Source of the DNA: Thiohalophilus thiocyanatoxydans
Lineage (GTDB): Bacteria; Pseudomonadota; Gammaproteobacteria; UBA6429; Thiohalophilaceae
NCBI RefSeq assembly: GCF_004366735.1
Contig: NZ_SOQX01000003.1
Coordinates: 124,001-188,000, forward strand
Direction: 5' to 3'
DNA: 64,000 nucleotides
Positions 18,256-28,437 of this stretch are shown here, piece after piece; position 1 is the stretch's first letter, and every line of letters starts with the position of its first letter. A program made the position numbers and the translations under genes. Below the pieces are notes generated by a model. That model saw only the letters and a list, made by a program, of their open reading frames with translations. It had not been told where the DNA came from and did no database searches.

Positions 18256-19821
18256 TCAGATTTCCATGTAGCTGTGGCTGATCTCATCCGGGTGACCGAT
18301 CCGGTAGCCACTGTCCTGCTCGGCCAGATGGCGGGCGAAATTGAAGTCGGCACTGAACGCGGCATGGATACGATACAGCGGTTCGCCCCGGGTCACCGGC
18401 TCGCCCAGTTTTTTGAGCAGATCCACCCCGGCGGCCCGCTCCATTGGCGCGCCGGCCAGGCTGGCGATTTTGGCCAGCTTGAAATTGTCGATGGCGGTGA
18501 CCACGCCATCGTCATCGGCGGGGATCTCGATATTGAGCGGACCGGCGATAAAGGCGTAGTCGATCTTGCCCTGGGCGGCGATGATCTCCTGCATCTTGCG
18601 CAGGGCGCGGCCGTCCTCGAGGATGTCGCGGGCGATGCCATAGCCCTGGCCGCCGCGCACGTCGGGGTCGAACTCCAGTATCCGCCCGGCCAGGCGCAGA
18701 GACTTCTGGCGCAGGTCGTTGGGGGCGTCGGGATCGCCTTCGAGGATCTGCATGACATCGCGGGCTTCGAGCATGGGGCCTATGCCGCAACCGATAGGCT
18801 GGCTGCCGTCGCTGATCACCACCTCCAGATGGACGCCGATGCGATCGCCGATGTACTCGAACAGTTTGCGCAGGCGCAGCGCCTGGCTCATGTGACGCAC
18901 TTTGGCGGTGGGGCCCACCGGGATATCGATCAACAGATGGGTGGCCCCGGCGGCCAGTTTCTTGGACAGGATGGAGGCGACCATCTGCGACTCGGAGTCG
19001 ATGCCCAGCGGCCGTTCCACCGAGATCAGGATGTCGTCGGCCGGGGCCAGATGCGCACGGCCGCCCCAGGCGAGGCAGGCGCGGGTCTTGTTGACTACCT
19101 CGTGCATGCTGCGCGGACTGAGATCGACCTTGGCCAGCACCGACATGGTGTCGGCGGTGCCGGCCGGCGAGGTAATGGCGCGGCTGGAGGTTTTGGGCAT
19201 CAGCAGGCCGTGGGCGGCCACGATGGGGACGATCAGCATGGTGGTGCGATTGCCGGGGATACCGCCGATGCAATGTTTGTCCGCCACCAGCGGGGCGTCC
19301 CACTGCATATGTTCACCCGTGTCGGCCATGGCCCGGGTCAGGTACAGCGTCTCCTCGCGATCCAGGCCCGACTGGGTACAGGCCACCAGAAACGCGGCCA
19401 TCTCCATCTTGGAATAGCGGCTGGCGGCGATGTCGCTGGCGATCTCCCGGTAATCCTCGGCCAACAGGCGCTCACCGCGTATCTTGCGGCGCACCGCATC
19501 CATCGACTCGACCGGCTCGGCATGGATCACCCAGGCCGGCTCGCCCTGTTGCATGTCCAGCTGGGCAAAGGCCTGTTCGGCCAGTCCCAGTTCCTCGGTG
19601 CCGACGATGGCCTCGTCATCCACCACGTTCAGCACGGCGTGGATGCGCCGGCCATTGGCCATGATCACGATCTTGCTCAGAGCCTGAAAGCCCTCGGCGC
19701 GATACAGCTCGCAATTGCGGTGCAAATAGGCAACGTTTTCGTGATAGGTGTCGATGGCGACCCGGCGCAGTTTGAGCCGGTCCTTGTCACCGTTGTTGTC
19801 GGAGGAGGGAGTCTGTGTCAT
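18256..19821 (-). CDS. deoA: Thymidine/AMP phosphorylase family protein, archaeal AMP-phosphorylase-like
   Basis: The 521-residue protein is longer than classical DeoA (about 440). Its phosphate-binding region reads [14 protein letters not shown] (around residue 185), the form typical of archaeal AMP phosphorylases, instead of the KHSTGG block of E. coli DeoA. An extra N-terminal domain of about 85 residues also matches that group. Such enzymes convert nucleoside monophosphates and phosphate to free base and ribose 1,5-bisphosphate. Whether this one uses AMP or thymidine cannot be settled by eye. The start is the ATG at 19819-19821. It leads an operon with a PRPP-synthase-like protein and DUF1614. 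Confidence 0.85.
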   Translation of the reverse strand: MTQTPSSDNNGDKDRLKLRRVAIDTYHENVAYLHRNCELYRAEGFQALSKIVIMANGRRIHAVLNVVDDEAIVGTEELGLAEQAFAQLDMQQGEPAWVIHAEPVESMDAVRRKIRGERLLAEDYREIASDIAASRYSKMEMAAFLVACTQSGLDREETLYLTRAMADTGEHMQWDAPLVADKHCIGGIPGNRTTMLIVPIVAAHGLLMPKTSSRAITSPAGTADTMSVLAKVDLSPRSMHEVVNKTRACLAWGGRAHLAPADDILISVERPLGIDSESQMVASILSKKLAAGATHLLIDIPVGPTAKVRHMSQALRLRKLFEYIGDRIGVHLEVVISDGSQPIGCGIGPMLEARDVMQILEGDPDAPNDLRQKSLRLAGRILEFDPDVRGGQGYGIARDILEDGRALRKMQEIIAAQGKIDYAFIAGPLNIEIPADDDGVVTAIDNFKLAKIASLAGAPMERAAGVDLLKKLGEPVTRGEPLYRIHAAFSADFNFARHLAEQDSGYRIGHPDEISHSYMEI

Positions 19822-20003
19822 GCCATAACCGCTTGAAATAACGGGATTGTGGCACAATCGACCGGGAATCCCAACTTTGACTCGCAGTGCTTGAATTTGG
19901 CGGAACCGGCCTTATTTTAATAACGGGCGGGTGTATCCGTGCCAGGCCGCCTATATAATACCCGGACCGACCTTTAACTTGCTTGCGTACGAGGACCTCC
20001 ACG

Positions 20004-20252
20004 ATGCCGATTTACGAATACCAGTGTGAAGAGTGCGATCACGTTCTGGAAGTGATCCAGAAGATGAGCGAGGCGCCTCTGAGCGAGTGCCCCGAGTGTG
20101 GCAAAACGGCTTTGAAAAAACTGATTTCGGCCTCCGGTTTCCGGCTCAAGGGTAGCGGCTGGTACGAGACCGATTTCAAGTCGGATAACCGCAAGAATCT
20201 GGCCGGCGAGAGCGGCAAAAGCAGCAGCGGCGAGAGCAAGAAAAGCGCCTGA
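20004..20252 (+). CDS. FmdB-family zinc-ribbon regulatory protein
   Basis: This is an 82-residue zinc ribbon with C8-x2-C11 and C29-x2-C32, starting [13 protein letters not shown] as in the FmdB/CxxC_CxxC_SSSS family. The Ser/Lys-rich tail (about residues 65-82) is disordered. The start is the ATG at 20004 with GAGG about ten bases before it; the frame is open slightly upstream. Genes of this family often sit directly before aspS in gammaproteobacteria, as here. The function is not established. Confidence 0.88.
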   Translation: MPIYEYQCEECDHVLEVIQKMSEAPLSECPECGKTALKKLISASGFRLKGSGWYETDFKSDNRKNLAGESGKSSSGESKKSA

Positions 20253-20269
20253 AACCCGCTCTGTCCGGG

Positions 20270-20292
20270 CAACCGGGGCGATTCCCCGGTTG
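20270..20292 (+). terminator. Hairpin between fmdB and aspS
   Basis: CAACCGGGG (20270-20278) pairs perfectly with CCCCGGTTG (20284-20292) around a 5-base loop. No T-run follows, so it may attenuate, stabilise or simply separate the messages rather than terminate strongly. Confidence 0.45.
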
Positions 20293-20353
20293 CACAGATC
20301 CCCGCCAATCCGTAAGATTCCCGCCTTGTCCCAAGCACAGGCCCCGAACTCTC

Positions 20354-22144
20354 ATGCGTAGCCATTACTGCGGCGAGATCAACGAATCTCATATCGATCA
20401 ACAAGTCACTGTTTGCGGCTGGGTCCACCGGCGTCGTGACCATGGCGGGGTGATCTTTATTGATCTGCGCGATCGCGAAGGGCTGTTGCAGGTGGTCTAC
20501 GATCCCGATAATCCCGAACCGTTTATGCTGGCCGAGAAGGTTCGCAGCGAATATGTGTTGCGGGTGACCGGCCGGGTGCGTCGCCGTCCCGAGGGGACGG
20601 AGAACGCCAACATGCCGACCGGCCAGATCGAGGTGCTGGGACTGGAGCTGGAGATTCTCAATCACTCGGAAACGCCGCCGTTCCAGCTCGATGACGAGGA
20701 CGTGGCCGAGGAACACCGGTTGCGCTATCGCTATGTCGATCTGCGCCGCCCGGAAATGCTGCAGCGCATGAAGCTGCGCTCGAAGATCACTACCGAGTTT
20801 CGTAATTACCTGAATGACAACGGCTTTCTCGAGATCGAGACGCCCATGCTGACCAAGGCGACCCCCGAAGGGGCGCGCGATTACCTGGTCCCGAGCCGCA
20901 CCCACGACGGCGCCTTTTTCGCCCTGCCGCAGTCCCCGCAGCTGTTCAAACAGCTGCTGATGGTCGCCGGCATGGATCGCTATTACCAGATCGTCCGCTG
21001 TTTTCGCGACGAGGACTTGCGCGCCGACCGCCAGCCCGAATTTACCCAGCTGGATATCGAGACCTCGTTCCTCGACGAGGAAGCGATCATGCCGATGATG
21101 GAAGGCATGCTGCGGCATGTTTTCGCCCATGTGCTGGAAATCCCGCTACACGATCCTTTCCCGCGTATGACCTACGCCGAGGCGATTCGCCGTTTCGGTT
21201 CCGACAAGCCCGATCTGCGCATTCCGCTGGAGCTGGTGGATGTGGCGGATGTGATGCAGGGCGTCGAGTTCAAGGTTTTCAGCGGTCCGGCCAATGATCC
21301 GGCGGGCCGGGTGGCTGCTCTGCGGGTACCCAAAGGCGGTGAGCTGACCCGCAAGGAGATCGACGACTATACTGATTTTGTCAGTATCTACGGTGCGCGC
21401 GGACTGGCCTATATCAAGATCAACGACATCGCCGCCGGTCGCGAAGGCTTGCAGTCGCCGATTCTCAAGTTCCTGCCCGATGACGCTATCGAGGCGATCC
21501 TGCAACGCACCGAGGCCGAAAACGGCGATCTGATCTTCTTCGGCGCCGACAAGGCCACGGTGGTCAATGAGGCGCTCGGCGCGCTGCGGGTCAAGCTCGG
21601 TCACGAGAAAGGTTATCTGGAGCACGGCTGGCAGCCGCTGTGGGTGGTCGATTTCCCCATGTTCGAATGGGACCAGGGGAGCCAGCGCTGGTATTCCCTG
21701 CACCATCCCTTCACCTCCCCGAACGAGGCCGATCTCGACAAGCTCGAATCGGATCCGGGCAACTGCGGCTCACGGGCCTTCGACATGGTGCTCAACGGCA
21801 CCGAAATCGGCGGTGGCTCCATGCGTATCTATCGCGAAGAAGTGCAGCGCCGGGTGTTCAAGGCGCTGGGCATCGGCGAGGGTGAGGCGCAGGAGAAGTT
21901 CGGCTTCCTGCTGGATGCCCTGCATTACGGCTGCCCGCCCCACGGCGGCATGGCCTTTGGGCTGGACCGGCTGGTGATGCTGATGACCGGTGCCCAGTCG
22001 ATTCGCGATGTGATGGCCTTCCCCAAGACCCAGTCAGCCAGCTGTCTGCTGACCCAGGCGCCGTCGCCGGTCAGCGAGGCCCAGTTGCGCGAATTGCACA
22101 TCAAGCTGCGCAATCCGCCCGGCAAGGAGAAGCCGGGCGGTTAA
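20354..22144 (+). CDS. aspS: Aspartyl-tRNA synthetase
   Basis: This class II synthetase charges tRNA-Asp. The 596-residue length fits the bacterial type. An N-terminal OB-fold (about residues 1-110; [20 protein letters not shown]) precedes the catalytic core with motif 2 ([18 protein letters not shown], about 216-233), a GAD insertion domain in the middle, and motif 3 ([12 protein letters not shown], about 532-543). The ATG at 20354 gives the conserved MRSHYCGEI start. The order aspS then yebC-ruvCAB is common; here a kinase cassette is interposed. Confidence 0.97.
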   Translation: MRSHYCGEINESHIDQQVTVCGWVHRRRDHGGVIFIDLRDREGLLQVVYDPDNPEPFMLAEKVRSEYVLRVTGRVRRRPEGTENANMPTGQIEVLGLELEILNHSETPPFQLDDEDVAEEHRLRYRYVDLRRPEMLQRMKLRSKITTEFRNYLNDNGFLEIETPMLTKATPEGARDYLVPSRTHDGAFFALPQSPQLFKQLLMVAGMDRYYQIVRCFRDEDLRADRQPEFTQLDIETSFLDEEAIMPMMEGMLRHVFAHVLEIPLHDPFPRMTYAEAIRRFGSDKPDLRIPLELVDVADVMQGVEFKVFSGPANDPAGRVAALRVPKGGELTRKEIDDYTDFVSIYGARGLAYIKINDIAAGREGLQSPILKFLPDDAIEAILQRTEAENGDLIFFGADKATVVNEALGALRVKLGHEKGYLEHGWQPLWVVDFPMFEWDQGSQRWYSLHHPFTSPNEADLDKLESDPGNCGSRAFDMVLNGTEIGGGSMRIYREEVQRRVFKALGIGEGEAQEKFGFLLDALHYGCPPHGGMAFGLDRLVMLMTGAQSIRDVMAFPKTQSASCLLTQAPSPVSEAQLRELHIKLRNPPGKEKPGG

Positions 22145-22318
22145 TTTCTGCCCGCTTCCGGCGCGGCAGACCTCCCAAAGTGGGCGATTCCCTCTTTATT
22201 AATGGGTGCGCTCATGTCATTCTCTTTTTACCGATACCCGTAGTGGCAAGTCCCGGCGGTCAAGTCGCCGCCCGGCGGGCATAAAACCGATATTACAAGC
22301 CCGAGGCACGGAGCAAGC

Positions 22319-24853
22319 GTGAAACAGGTACCCTACTGGAAAACAGACTGGTTTCTCGGTTTGATCGTGGCCGGGCTGTTTCTGCTGGCCGGGGTGGCAG
22401 ATATCACGCGACCGCTGGAAAATGCCGGCTATGATCTCGGGGCGCGTTTCGCCGCCAGCCAGCCCGGCAGCCAGGATGTGGTTGTGATCGCCATCGATCA
22501 GGATGCCATTGAACAATTCGGCCCCTGGCCCTGGAGACGGGATCTTCTGGCCCGGGCGACCCGGCAGCTTTCCGCCATGAATCCCGCTGTGATCGGTTTT
22601 GCGCTGCCTTTTGAGAGCGAACAACGGGCGGTCGGTCTGGAATCGCTGCAGGCACTGAAGGCGGAGCTGGAGAAGCAGGAAGGCAGTCGTCAGTTACTCG
22701 AACTGGCAAATCAGACCGAAGAACAGATGCAGACCGATCGGGATTTTGCCAATAGCCTGCGTTCTGCCGGCCGGGTTGTCCTGGCCATTCCCTACGCACG
22801 TAATGGCGCCGTGCGGGAAACCCCTGTCCTGGCCGACTACCAGGAGAAATTCCGGCTGGACGACGTGAGCGGGAAACCGGATGAGTCGCTCTGGTATCAG
22901 CGGTTCTTGCCCGAGCCGGTTCAGTCAGTCGATCGGATATACCCGCCTGTCGAAATGCTCGCCGAGTATGCCAATGGCGCCGGGGTTATGAACCTGGGCA
23001 ATGGCAAAGAGCCGGCATTGCGGGCCGAGCCGCTGGTATTCCGGTACGGGGAACATTACCTGCCTTCATTCACCCTGATGGTGGCGACACACACCCGGCA
23101 ATTGAGTATGTCGCAAATCAGCGTGCATCTGGAACACGGTGTTGAATTGGCTGACCAACGAATTAATGCTGATAATAAACTGCGCATCTATCCCCGTTTT
23201 TATCGCGGCAAGGAAGACAAACCGCCTATCAAGGTAATCTCTATCCTCGATCTGCTGGAAGACAAAATTGATAGCGAAAGCATTAGTAATAAAACAATTC
23301 TGGTCGGTTTAACCGGATCACCCTATGCCGCTTCCCTGCAGACGCCCCTGGGCGAGTCGATGCCACCGGTACTGGCCACGGCGCACAGTGTTACCAGCCT
23401 GTTAAACGATGATATGTTCGAAGTCCCCTATTGGGCCAGTTGGGCACAATGGTCACTGATTATCGTGATGGGACTGTATCTGATGTTTATTCTGCCGCGT
23501 TTTCGCATGAGTACCGGTGTAGCTCTGAGCGCGTTGCTGCTGATTGGTCTGTTCAATGGCTATCTTATCGCCATGCTGGCCAAAACCACCTGGTTACCCT
23601 TGATGACGCCGCTGGCACTCCTGTTGATCGGTCACCTTGTTCTCGCCATGAAACAATTTCTGCAAGGCCAGCTTCGTCATGTGTATCTGGAATTGTCCGG
23701 AGCCAATCAGGCGCTGGCGCAGCAGTATCACTCCCAGGGACAACTCGATCAGGCGTTTGAGAAATACCGCCATTGTATTGTGGATGAACCTTTGCTCAAT
23801 CAGCTATACAACCTGGGCCTGGATTATGAGCGTAAGCGGCAATACAACAAGGCGGTGGCCGTATTCAAGTACATTGAGTCTCATGACGCCAGTTTCAGCG
23901 ATGTTCAGGAAAGACTGAAACATAACCGCGAGGTGTCCGAGCAGTTTGTTATTGGCAATAGCAAGAGCAGCGCCCCTGCCGACGGCACATTGATTGTCAG
24001 TAATCCCGGTGTGCAAAAGCCGATGATTGGTCGCTATATGATTGACAGTGAACTGGGTCGGGGTGCCATGGGCATGGTGTATCTGGGACATGATCCCAAG
24101 ATTGGTCGCAGTGTTGCGATTAAAACCATGAGCCTGTCCCAGGAGTTTGAGGGCGACAAGCTGGTGGATGTCAAGGAACGTTTTTTCCGCGAGGCGGAGA
24201 CCGCCGGGCGCCTGCATCACCCCAACATCGTCACAATTTATGATGTTGGCGAAGATCAGGACCTGTCTTATATAGCCATGGACTACCTCAAGGGTGAAAA
24301 CCTGATGGCCTATGCTAAGTCGGACAATCTCCTGCCGGCACGGGAAACGTTCGATGTTATTATACAGATTGCTGAAGCACTCGATTATGCACACAATGAA
24401 AAAGTCGTTCATCGCGATATCAAACCGGCCAATATGATCTACGATCGGGACAGCGGCGTCGTCAAGGTAACCGACTTCGGCGTAGCCTGCCTGACCGATA
24501 CCAGTAAGACGAAGACCGGAACGATTCTGGGGAGTCCTTCCTATATGTCGCCGGAACAGCTGGCCGGTGCCAAACTTGACGGGCGTTCGGACCTGTTTTC
24601 CCTGGGAGTGATGTTGTATCAAATGCTGACCGGTGAATTACCGTTTATTGCGGATTCACTGGCCAGCCTGATGTATAAGATAGCCAACGAAAAGCATCCG
24701 GATATTCGTATGTTCCGTCCGGATCTGCCTTCCTGTGTCAGTCAGGTAATTAACAAAGCACTTCACAAGGAGCTGGATCGTCGCTTCCAGAGTGGTGCAC
24801 AGATGACCAAGACGCTGACCCGTTGTCGAGAACGGTTGACCAAAAAGCATTAG
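22319..24853 (+). CDS. CHASE2-sensor transmembrane Ser/Thr protein kinase
   Basis: The 844-residue protein has one N-terminal membrane helix (about residues 11-28), a large extracytoplasmic CHASE2 domain (about 30-380), three membrane helices (about 375-450), a TPR-like segment (about 465-530), and a Hanks-type kinase domain from M569. Catalytic features are intact: a GRGAMG loop, Lys602 in VAIK, HRD with Asp700, and DFG with Asp719. It should sense an external signal and phosphorylate cytoplasmic proteins. The start is a GTG with CGGAG six bases upstream. The PP2C phosphatase and two FHA genes follow within 12-34 bases, forming a phosphosignalling cassette. Confidence 0.92.
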   Translation: MKQVPYWKTDWFLGLIVAGLFLLAGVADITRPLENAGYDLGARFAASQPGSQDVVVIAIDQDAIEQFGPWPWRRDLLARATRQLSAMNPAVIGFALPFESEQRAVGLESLQALKAELEKQEGSRQLLELANQTEEQMQTDRDFANSLRSAGRVVLAIPYARNGAVRETPVLADYQEKFRLDDVSGKPDESLWYQRFLPEPVQSVDRIYPPVEMLAEYANGAGVMNLGNGKEPALRAEPLVFRYGEHYLPSFTLMVATHTRQLSMSQISVHLEHGVELADQRINADNKLRIYPRFYRGKEDKPPIKVISILDLLEDKIDSESISNKTILVGLTGSPYAASLQTPLGESMPPVLATAHSVTSLLNDDMFEVPYWASWAQWSLIIVMGLYLMFILPRFRMSTGVALSALLLIGLFNGYLIAMLAKTTWLPLMTPLALLLIGHLVLAMKQFLQGQLRHVYLELSGANQALAQQYHSQGQLDQAFEKYRHCIVDEPLLNQLYNLGLDYERKRQYNKAVAVFKYIESHDASFSDVQERLKHNREVSEQFVIGNSKSSAPADGTLIVSNPGVQKPMIGRYMIDSELGRGAMGMVYLGHDPKIGRSVAIKTMSLSQEFEGDKLVDVKERFFREAETAGRLHHPNIVTIYDVGEDQDLSYIAMDYLKGENLMAYAKSDNLLPARETFDVIIQIAEALDYAHNEKVVHRDIKPANMIYDRDSGVVKVTDFGVACLTDTSKTKTGTILGSPSYMSPEQLAGAKLDGRSDLFSLGVMLYQMLTGELPFIADSLASLMYKIANEKHPDIRMFRPDLPSCVSQVINKALHKELDRRFQSGAQMTKTLTRCRERLTKKH

Positions 24854-24864
24854 GATGAAAAAAA

Positions 24865-25662
24865 ATGTTGGGTGATTCGACAAATCTGGTCATCTACGGC
24901 ATCTCGGATGTTGGAAAGATGCGGGAGCATAACGAAGATCACATCTCCTGGGACAAGGACATGGGCCTGGTGATCGTGGCCGATGGAATGGGCGGGCATA
25001 ATGCCGGCGAGGTGGCCAGTGAAATCGCCGTTAACAGTATCCGGGAGGTGCTCCATGATGTACTGCATCCGGACATGCAGGGCAGCCTTAATATTGCTCT
25101 GGATGATGCTGTGCGCGAGGCTGTCTGTTACGCCAATGACGAGATCAATCGCCAGGCAAGGGAAAATCCTGCTTATTATGGTATGGGGACAACCATCGTC
25201 CTGAACCTGTTCTATGATGATCGCCTCATCTCCGCTCATGTGGGCGATTCCCGGGGTTATCGGTTGCGTGATGATAAACTGGAGCGCTTGACCAACGATC
25301 ATTCACTGGTTCAGGAAATGGTGGATAATGGCTACCTGAGCCAGGAAGACGCGCAACTGTCGGCCAGCCGTAATCTGATTACCCGGGCACTGGGTATTGC
25401 CGACACCGTGGATGTGGATGTTACCGAGATAAAGGCCGAGTACGGTGATGTGTACATTCTGTGTACCGATGGTTTGACCGATCTGGTCAGTGATGATGAG
25501 ATAATGACTCTGATCAGAGAGTACCGTTCCGAAACGGAGGGCTGTGATCTCGAGGGAGCGGCCGAGGCGTTGATCGCACTTGCAAATGACAAGGGTGGTA
25601 AGGACAATATCTCGGTGGTGCTGGCCTGTCTGCAAAAGACGTTTTCCGACTCCAGCATGTAG
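24865..25662 (+). CDS. PP2C-family Ser/Thr protein phosphatase
   Basis: The 265-residue metal-dependent phosphatase has the expected motifs: R20-EHNED, D40 in VADGMGGHNAGE, GMGTT near residue 106, HVGDSRGYRL near 120, CTDGLTD near 196 and GGKDNISVV near 240. It is soluble with no extra domain, like the Stp/PrpC group that reverses Hanks-type kinase action. It lies 11 bases after the kinase gene and just before the FHA genes, so it is the likely antagonist of that kinase. Confidence 0.93.
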   Translation: MLGDSTNLVIYGISDVGKMREHNEDHISWDKDMGLVIVADGMGGHNAGEVASEIAVNSIREVLHDVLHPDMQGSLNIALDDAVREAVCYANDEINRQARENPAYYGMGTTIVLNLFYDDRLISAHVGDSRGYRLRDDKLERLTNDHSLVQEMVDNGYLSQEDAQLSASRNLITRALGIADTVDVDVTEIKAEYGDVYILCTDGLTDLVSDDEIMTLIREYRSETEGCDLEGAAEALIALANDKGGKDNISVVLACLQKTFSDSSM

Positions 25663-25695
25663 ATGACTAATCCTGAGTGGAGTTCACAGGTAATT

Positions 25696-26340
25696 ATGGC
25701 AAGAATTATACTGACTCATAACGGCGCAATTGTTAAAGAATATCCGCTGACCAAGGAGAAGCTGACTGTCGGGCGTAAACCCAGCAACGACGTGCAGCTC
25801 GATGATCCGACTGTGAGTGGTACGCATGCGGCGTTTTTAATGCTGCAACATGTCTATATCGAGGATCTCGACAGCACCAACGGCGTATTGTTGAACGGCA
25901 AGAAAGTCAGCAAACGACAGTTGAATCACGGTGATGTGGTCCGTATCGGCCGGCACGAATTCAAATATATTGATGACAATGCCGAAGATTTTGAAAGTAC
26001 CGTGATTATTTCCGCGGATACACCGACCGCTTCCCGGCCGACAGCAGCACAATCCGCCGAATCGCATAAAAATTATGTGGTTAAAATACTGTCAGGCAGC
26101 AAGGCTGGCGAGGTGCTGACGCTGACCAAGCCCTATACCACCCTGGGAACACCGGGCTCACAAATGGCGGTCATCGCCCGACGCGGACAGAACTATTTTC
26201 TGATGCGGATGAGCGGCAGTGGTGTTGCCAGCCAACCACCGCGAATCAATGGACAACCTCTGCAGACGGAAAGTCAGCAGCTGAATTCCGGTGACACCAT
26301 CGAAGTATCCGATACCCGGATGCGTTTCGAGGAAGCCTGA
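25696..26340 (+). CDS. FHA-domain protein with a second C-terminal FHA-like region
   Basis: FHA domains bind phosphothreonine peptides. The first domain (about residues 1-95) carries GR at 26-27, SGTH at 41-44 and the DSTNG loop near 58. After a Thr/Ser/Pro-rich linker, residues 120-214 look like a degenerate second FHA domain (SGSKAGEVLTL, then a GDTIEV strand near the end). The ATG at 25696 has AGG upstream and gives MARIILT, typical of the family; an alternative ATG directly abuts the phosphatase stop at 25663. It probably reads the output of the adjacent kinase. Confidence 0.88.
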   Translation: MARIILTHNGAIVKEYPLTKEKLTVGRKPSNDVQLDDPTVSGTHAAFLMLQHVYIEDLDSTNGVLLNGKKVSKRQLNHGDVVRIGRHEFKYIDDNAEDFESTVIISADTPTASRPTAAQSAESHKNYVVKILSGSKAGEVLTLTKPYTTLGTPGSQMAVIARRGQNYFLMRMSGSGVASQPPRINGQPLQTESQQLNSGDTIEVSDTRMRFEEA

Positions 26341-26361
26341 GCACCGGATGAGCAGTTAATT

Positions 26362-26721
26362 ATGTCCGCAAAACTATTACTCAAACATGAAGGGCTGACC
26401 CTCAGCAGCTATGAGTTTGACAAGAAGACGCTGAATATCGGCCGCCAGGGAGGGAATGAGATCCAGCTCGATGATCCGGCGGTCAGCGGCCATCACGCGC
26501 GCCTGGTTCTGAAGCCCAATGATTATCTGGAAAATTATTACGACGTTTATCTGGAAGATCTGGGCAGCACCAACGGCACCATCGTCAACGACAGCAAGAT
26601 CATTCGCCAGCTGCTCAAACACGGCGATGTCATTCGCATCGGCAGTCACGAGTTCACCTTCGACAGCGGTGCCGACGACGAACACTACGAACAGACCGCC
26701 ATCTATCTACCCGATAGTTAA
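26362..26721 (+). CDS. Single FHA-domain protein
   Basis: The 119-residue protein is one FHA domain with little else. It shows GR at 27-28, SGHH at 42-45, a GSTNG loop near residue 70 and a GDVIRIGSHEFTF strand near 90-102. The C-terminal tail is acidic and includes a Thr (YEQTAIYL) that resembles an FHA-target phosphosite, which is inference. It is the last gene of the kinase-phosphatase-FHA cassette and is followed by repeats. Confidence 0.88.
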   Translation: MSAKLLLKHEGLTLSSYEFDKKTLNIGRQGGNEIQLDDPAVSGHHARLVLKPNDYLENYYDVYLEDLGSTNGTIVNDSKIIRQLLKHGDVIRIGSHEFTFDSGADDEHYEQTAIYLPDS

Positions 26722-26880
26722 TAGTGCTGAGTTCTGAGTTCTGAGTGCAAAGTTTTGTAGGTCACGCTGGCGATAGCCTGCGTGACTTTTTAAACGTATT
26801 GGCGTGTCAGGGAGCGCTGCGCGCACCCTGACCTACCTGGCTGAGTCACTAGCCCCTAGCCCCTAGTATCTAGCCCCTGA
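26722..26880. repeat. Mixed repeat block: heptamers plus REP-like palindromes B and A
   Basis: GTTCTGA-type 7-mers (26728-26744) are followed by REP-like palindrome B (26757-26788) and palindrome A (26804-26836), and then by CTAGCCC, CTAGCCC, CTAGTAT and CTAGCCC 7-mers (26849-26877). A and B also occur together near 39.3 and 49.5 kb. The block lies after the FHA gene; the B hairpin followed by T-rich sequence could end that transcript. Confidence 0.78.
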
Positions 26881-26944
26881 TCCCCGCACACATTAATGTT
26901 AAGATTCCCCCTGTCGAAAGCTAACGGAACATAAAGAGGTAGTC

Positions 26945-27694
26945 ATGGCCGGACACAGTAAATGGGCCAATATTCGTCACCGCAAGGCGGCGCAGGATGC
27001 CCGTCGCGGCAAGCTGTTCACCAAGCTGATTCGTGAAATCACCGTGTCGGCCCGGGAGGGGGGCGGTGATCCGGAGACCAATCCGCGCCTGCGCACGGCG
27101 ATCGACAAGGCGCTGTCGGCCAATATGACCAAGGATACCATCGAGCGGGCGGTCAAGCGCGGCAGTGGTGATCAGGACGGCGCCAATTATGAGGCGGTTC
27201 GCTACGAAGGTTACGGCCCCGGCGGCGTGGCGATTATGGCCGATTGTCTGACCGACAACCGTAACCGGACTGTCTCCGAGGTGCGCCACGCCTTTACCAA
27301 AAACGGCGGCAACCTCGGTACCGACGGCTCGGTCGCCTATCTCTTTTCCAAACTGGGGAGCCTGAGCTATCCCGCCGGCAGCGACGAGGATACGATCATG
27401 GAGGCGGCCCTGGAGGCGGGTGCCGAGGACGTGGTCACCAACGAGGACGGCAGCATTGAGGTGATCACCGCGCCCGAGGATTTTTTCGACGTCAAAAGTG
27501 CCATGCAGAAAGCAGGCCTGGAGCCGGAGATGGCGGAAGTAACCATGCGCGCCGCCACCAGCGTCGATCTGCCATTGGACGAGGCCGAACAGGTGATGAA
27601 ACTGGTCGACATGCTCGAAGACCAGGACGACGTGCAGAACGTCTACACCAACGCCGACTTCTCCGACGAGGTCCTCGAACAACTCGGCCAGTAA
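26945..27694 (+). CDS. yebC: YebC/PmpR family translation and regulatory protein
   Basis: The 249-residue protein begins [18 protein letters not shown], the family hallmark, and has the [17 protein letters not shown] block near residue 90. YebC proteins have been described as DNA-binding regulators and, for related members, as ribosome-associated factors easing proline-rich translation. The length is normal and the start has an AAAGAGG ribosome site. The order yebC-ruvC-ruvA-ruvB is conserved, though here a repeat block separates yebC from ruvC. Confidence 0.95.
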   Translation: MAGHSKWANIRHRKAAQDARRGKLFTKLIREITVSAREGGGDPETNPRLRTAIDKALSANMTKDTIERAVKRGSGDQDGANYEAVRYEGYGPGGVAIMADCLTDNRNRTVSEVRHAFTKNGGNLGTDGSVAYLFSKLGSLSYPAGSDEDTIMEAALEAGAEDVVTNEDGSIEVITAPEDFFDVKSAMQKAGLEPEMAEVTMRAATSVDLPLDEAEQVMKLVDMLEDQDDVQNVYTNADFSDEVLEQLGQ

Positions 27695-27699
27695 CCTGG

Positions 27700-27815
27700 T
27701 GTAATTTTGAATGTTGAATTTTAAATTTTGAATTGCGGTTCCAGGTTTCATTCAAAATTCAACATTAAAAATTCAAAATTATTCGAGCGCCTCCGCGAAC
27801 TCCGCGTTAAAAAGC
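27700..27815. repeat. Inverted AT-rich heptanucleotide repeat block
   Basis: The left arm reads TTTGAAT, GTTGAAT, TTTAAAT, TTTGAAT (27708-27735); the right arm reads ATTCAAA, ATTCAAC, ATTAAAA, ATTCAAA (27752-27779). The arms could pair into a stem of over 25 bases with a short loop. CGCCTCCGCGAACTCCGCGTT units follow at 27787-27807. It lies between yebC and ruvC, inside what is normally one operon. Confidence 0.82.
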
Positions 27816-27895
27816 AGTTCTCCCGAGCTGCCGCCGACGTCGCGTCTGCCTAAAAAGCCGTTTTCTCCGCTGTCGGTATCCTGTACTCTTTTCGA

Positions 27896-28423
27896 ATGAC
27901 ACGCATTCTGGGCATTGATCCCGGTTCCCGGCTGACCGGTTTTGGCATCATCGAGATGCAGGGGCCGCGCGCGGTGTGGATCGGCAGCGGCTGCATTCGC
28001 ACGGCGGAGGGGACGCTGGATACCCGTCTGAAGACCATTTGCCAGGGGCTGGCTGCGTTGCTGGACGAGCACCAGCCCGACGAAGTGGCCGTGGAGCAGG
28101 TATTCATGCATCGCAATGCTGATTCCGCCCTGAAGCTGGGCCAGGCCCGCGGTGCGGCCATCAGTACTGTCGCCCTGCGTTCGCTGCCGCTGAGCGAATA
28201 CAGCCCGACGGAAATCAAAAAAGCCATCGTCGGCAAAGGCAATGCTGCCAAGGCGCAGGTCCAGCATATGGTCCAGCATCTGCTGGGCCTCAACAAGCTG
28301 CCCCAGGAAGACGCCGCCGATGCCCTCGCCGCGGCACTTTGCCATGCCCATCTGCGCCAGAGCATGCAACAATTATCCCCCCGCTTGCCGGCGGGAGTGC
28401 GCCGTTTGCGGCGGCGCCGTTAG
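27896..28423 (+). CDS. ruvC: Holliday junction endonuclease RuvC
   Basis: RuvC resolves Holliday junctions by paired nicks. The 175-residue protein keeps all four catalytic acidic residues: Asp8 in GIDPG, Glu67 in VAVEQVF, and Asp139 and Asp142 in EDAADALA. The C terminus is basic (RRLRRRR). The ATG at 27896 has no clear ribosome site, and a repeat block lies upstream, so its translation signal is unusual. RuvA and RuvB follow, separated from ruvC by another repeat block of 300 bases. Confidence 0.96.
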   Translation: MTRILGIDPGSRLTGFGIIEMQGPRAVWIGSGCIRTAEGTLDTRLKTICQGLAALLDEHQPDEVAVEQVFMHRNADSALKLGQARGAAISTVALRSLPLSEYSPTEIKKAIVGKGNAAKAQVQHMVQHLLGLNKLPQEDAADALAAALCHAHLRQSMQQLSPRLPAGVRRLRRRR

Positions 28424-28437
28424 CGGGGTTTCTGGGA

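Noticed and set aside
17500-19836. Very long plus-strand open frame of 778 codons opposite the PRPP-synthase-like and phosphorylase genes
   Set aside because: It spans two well-supported minus-strand genes and their gap, and is His/Gly/Gln-rich as expected of an antisense frame in GC-rich DNA.
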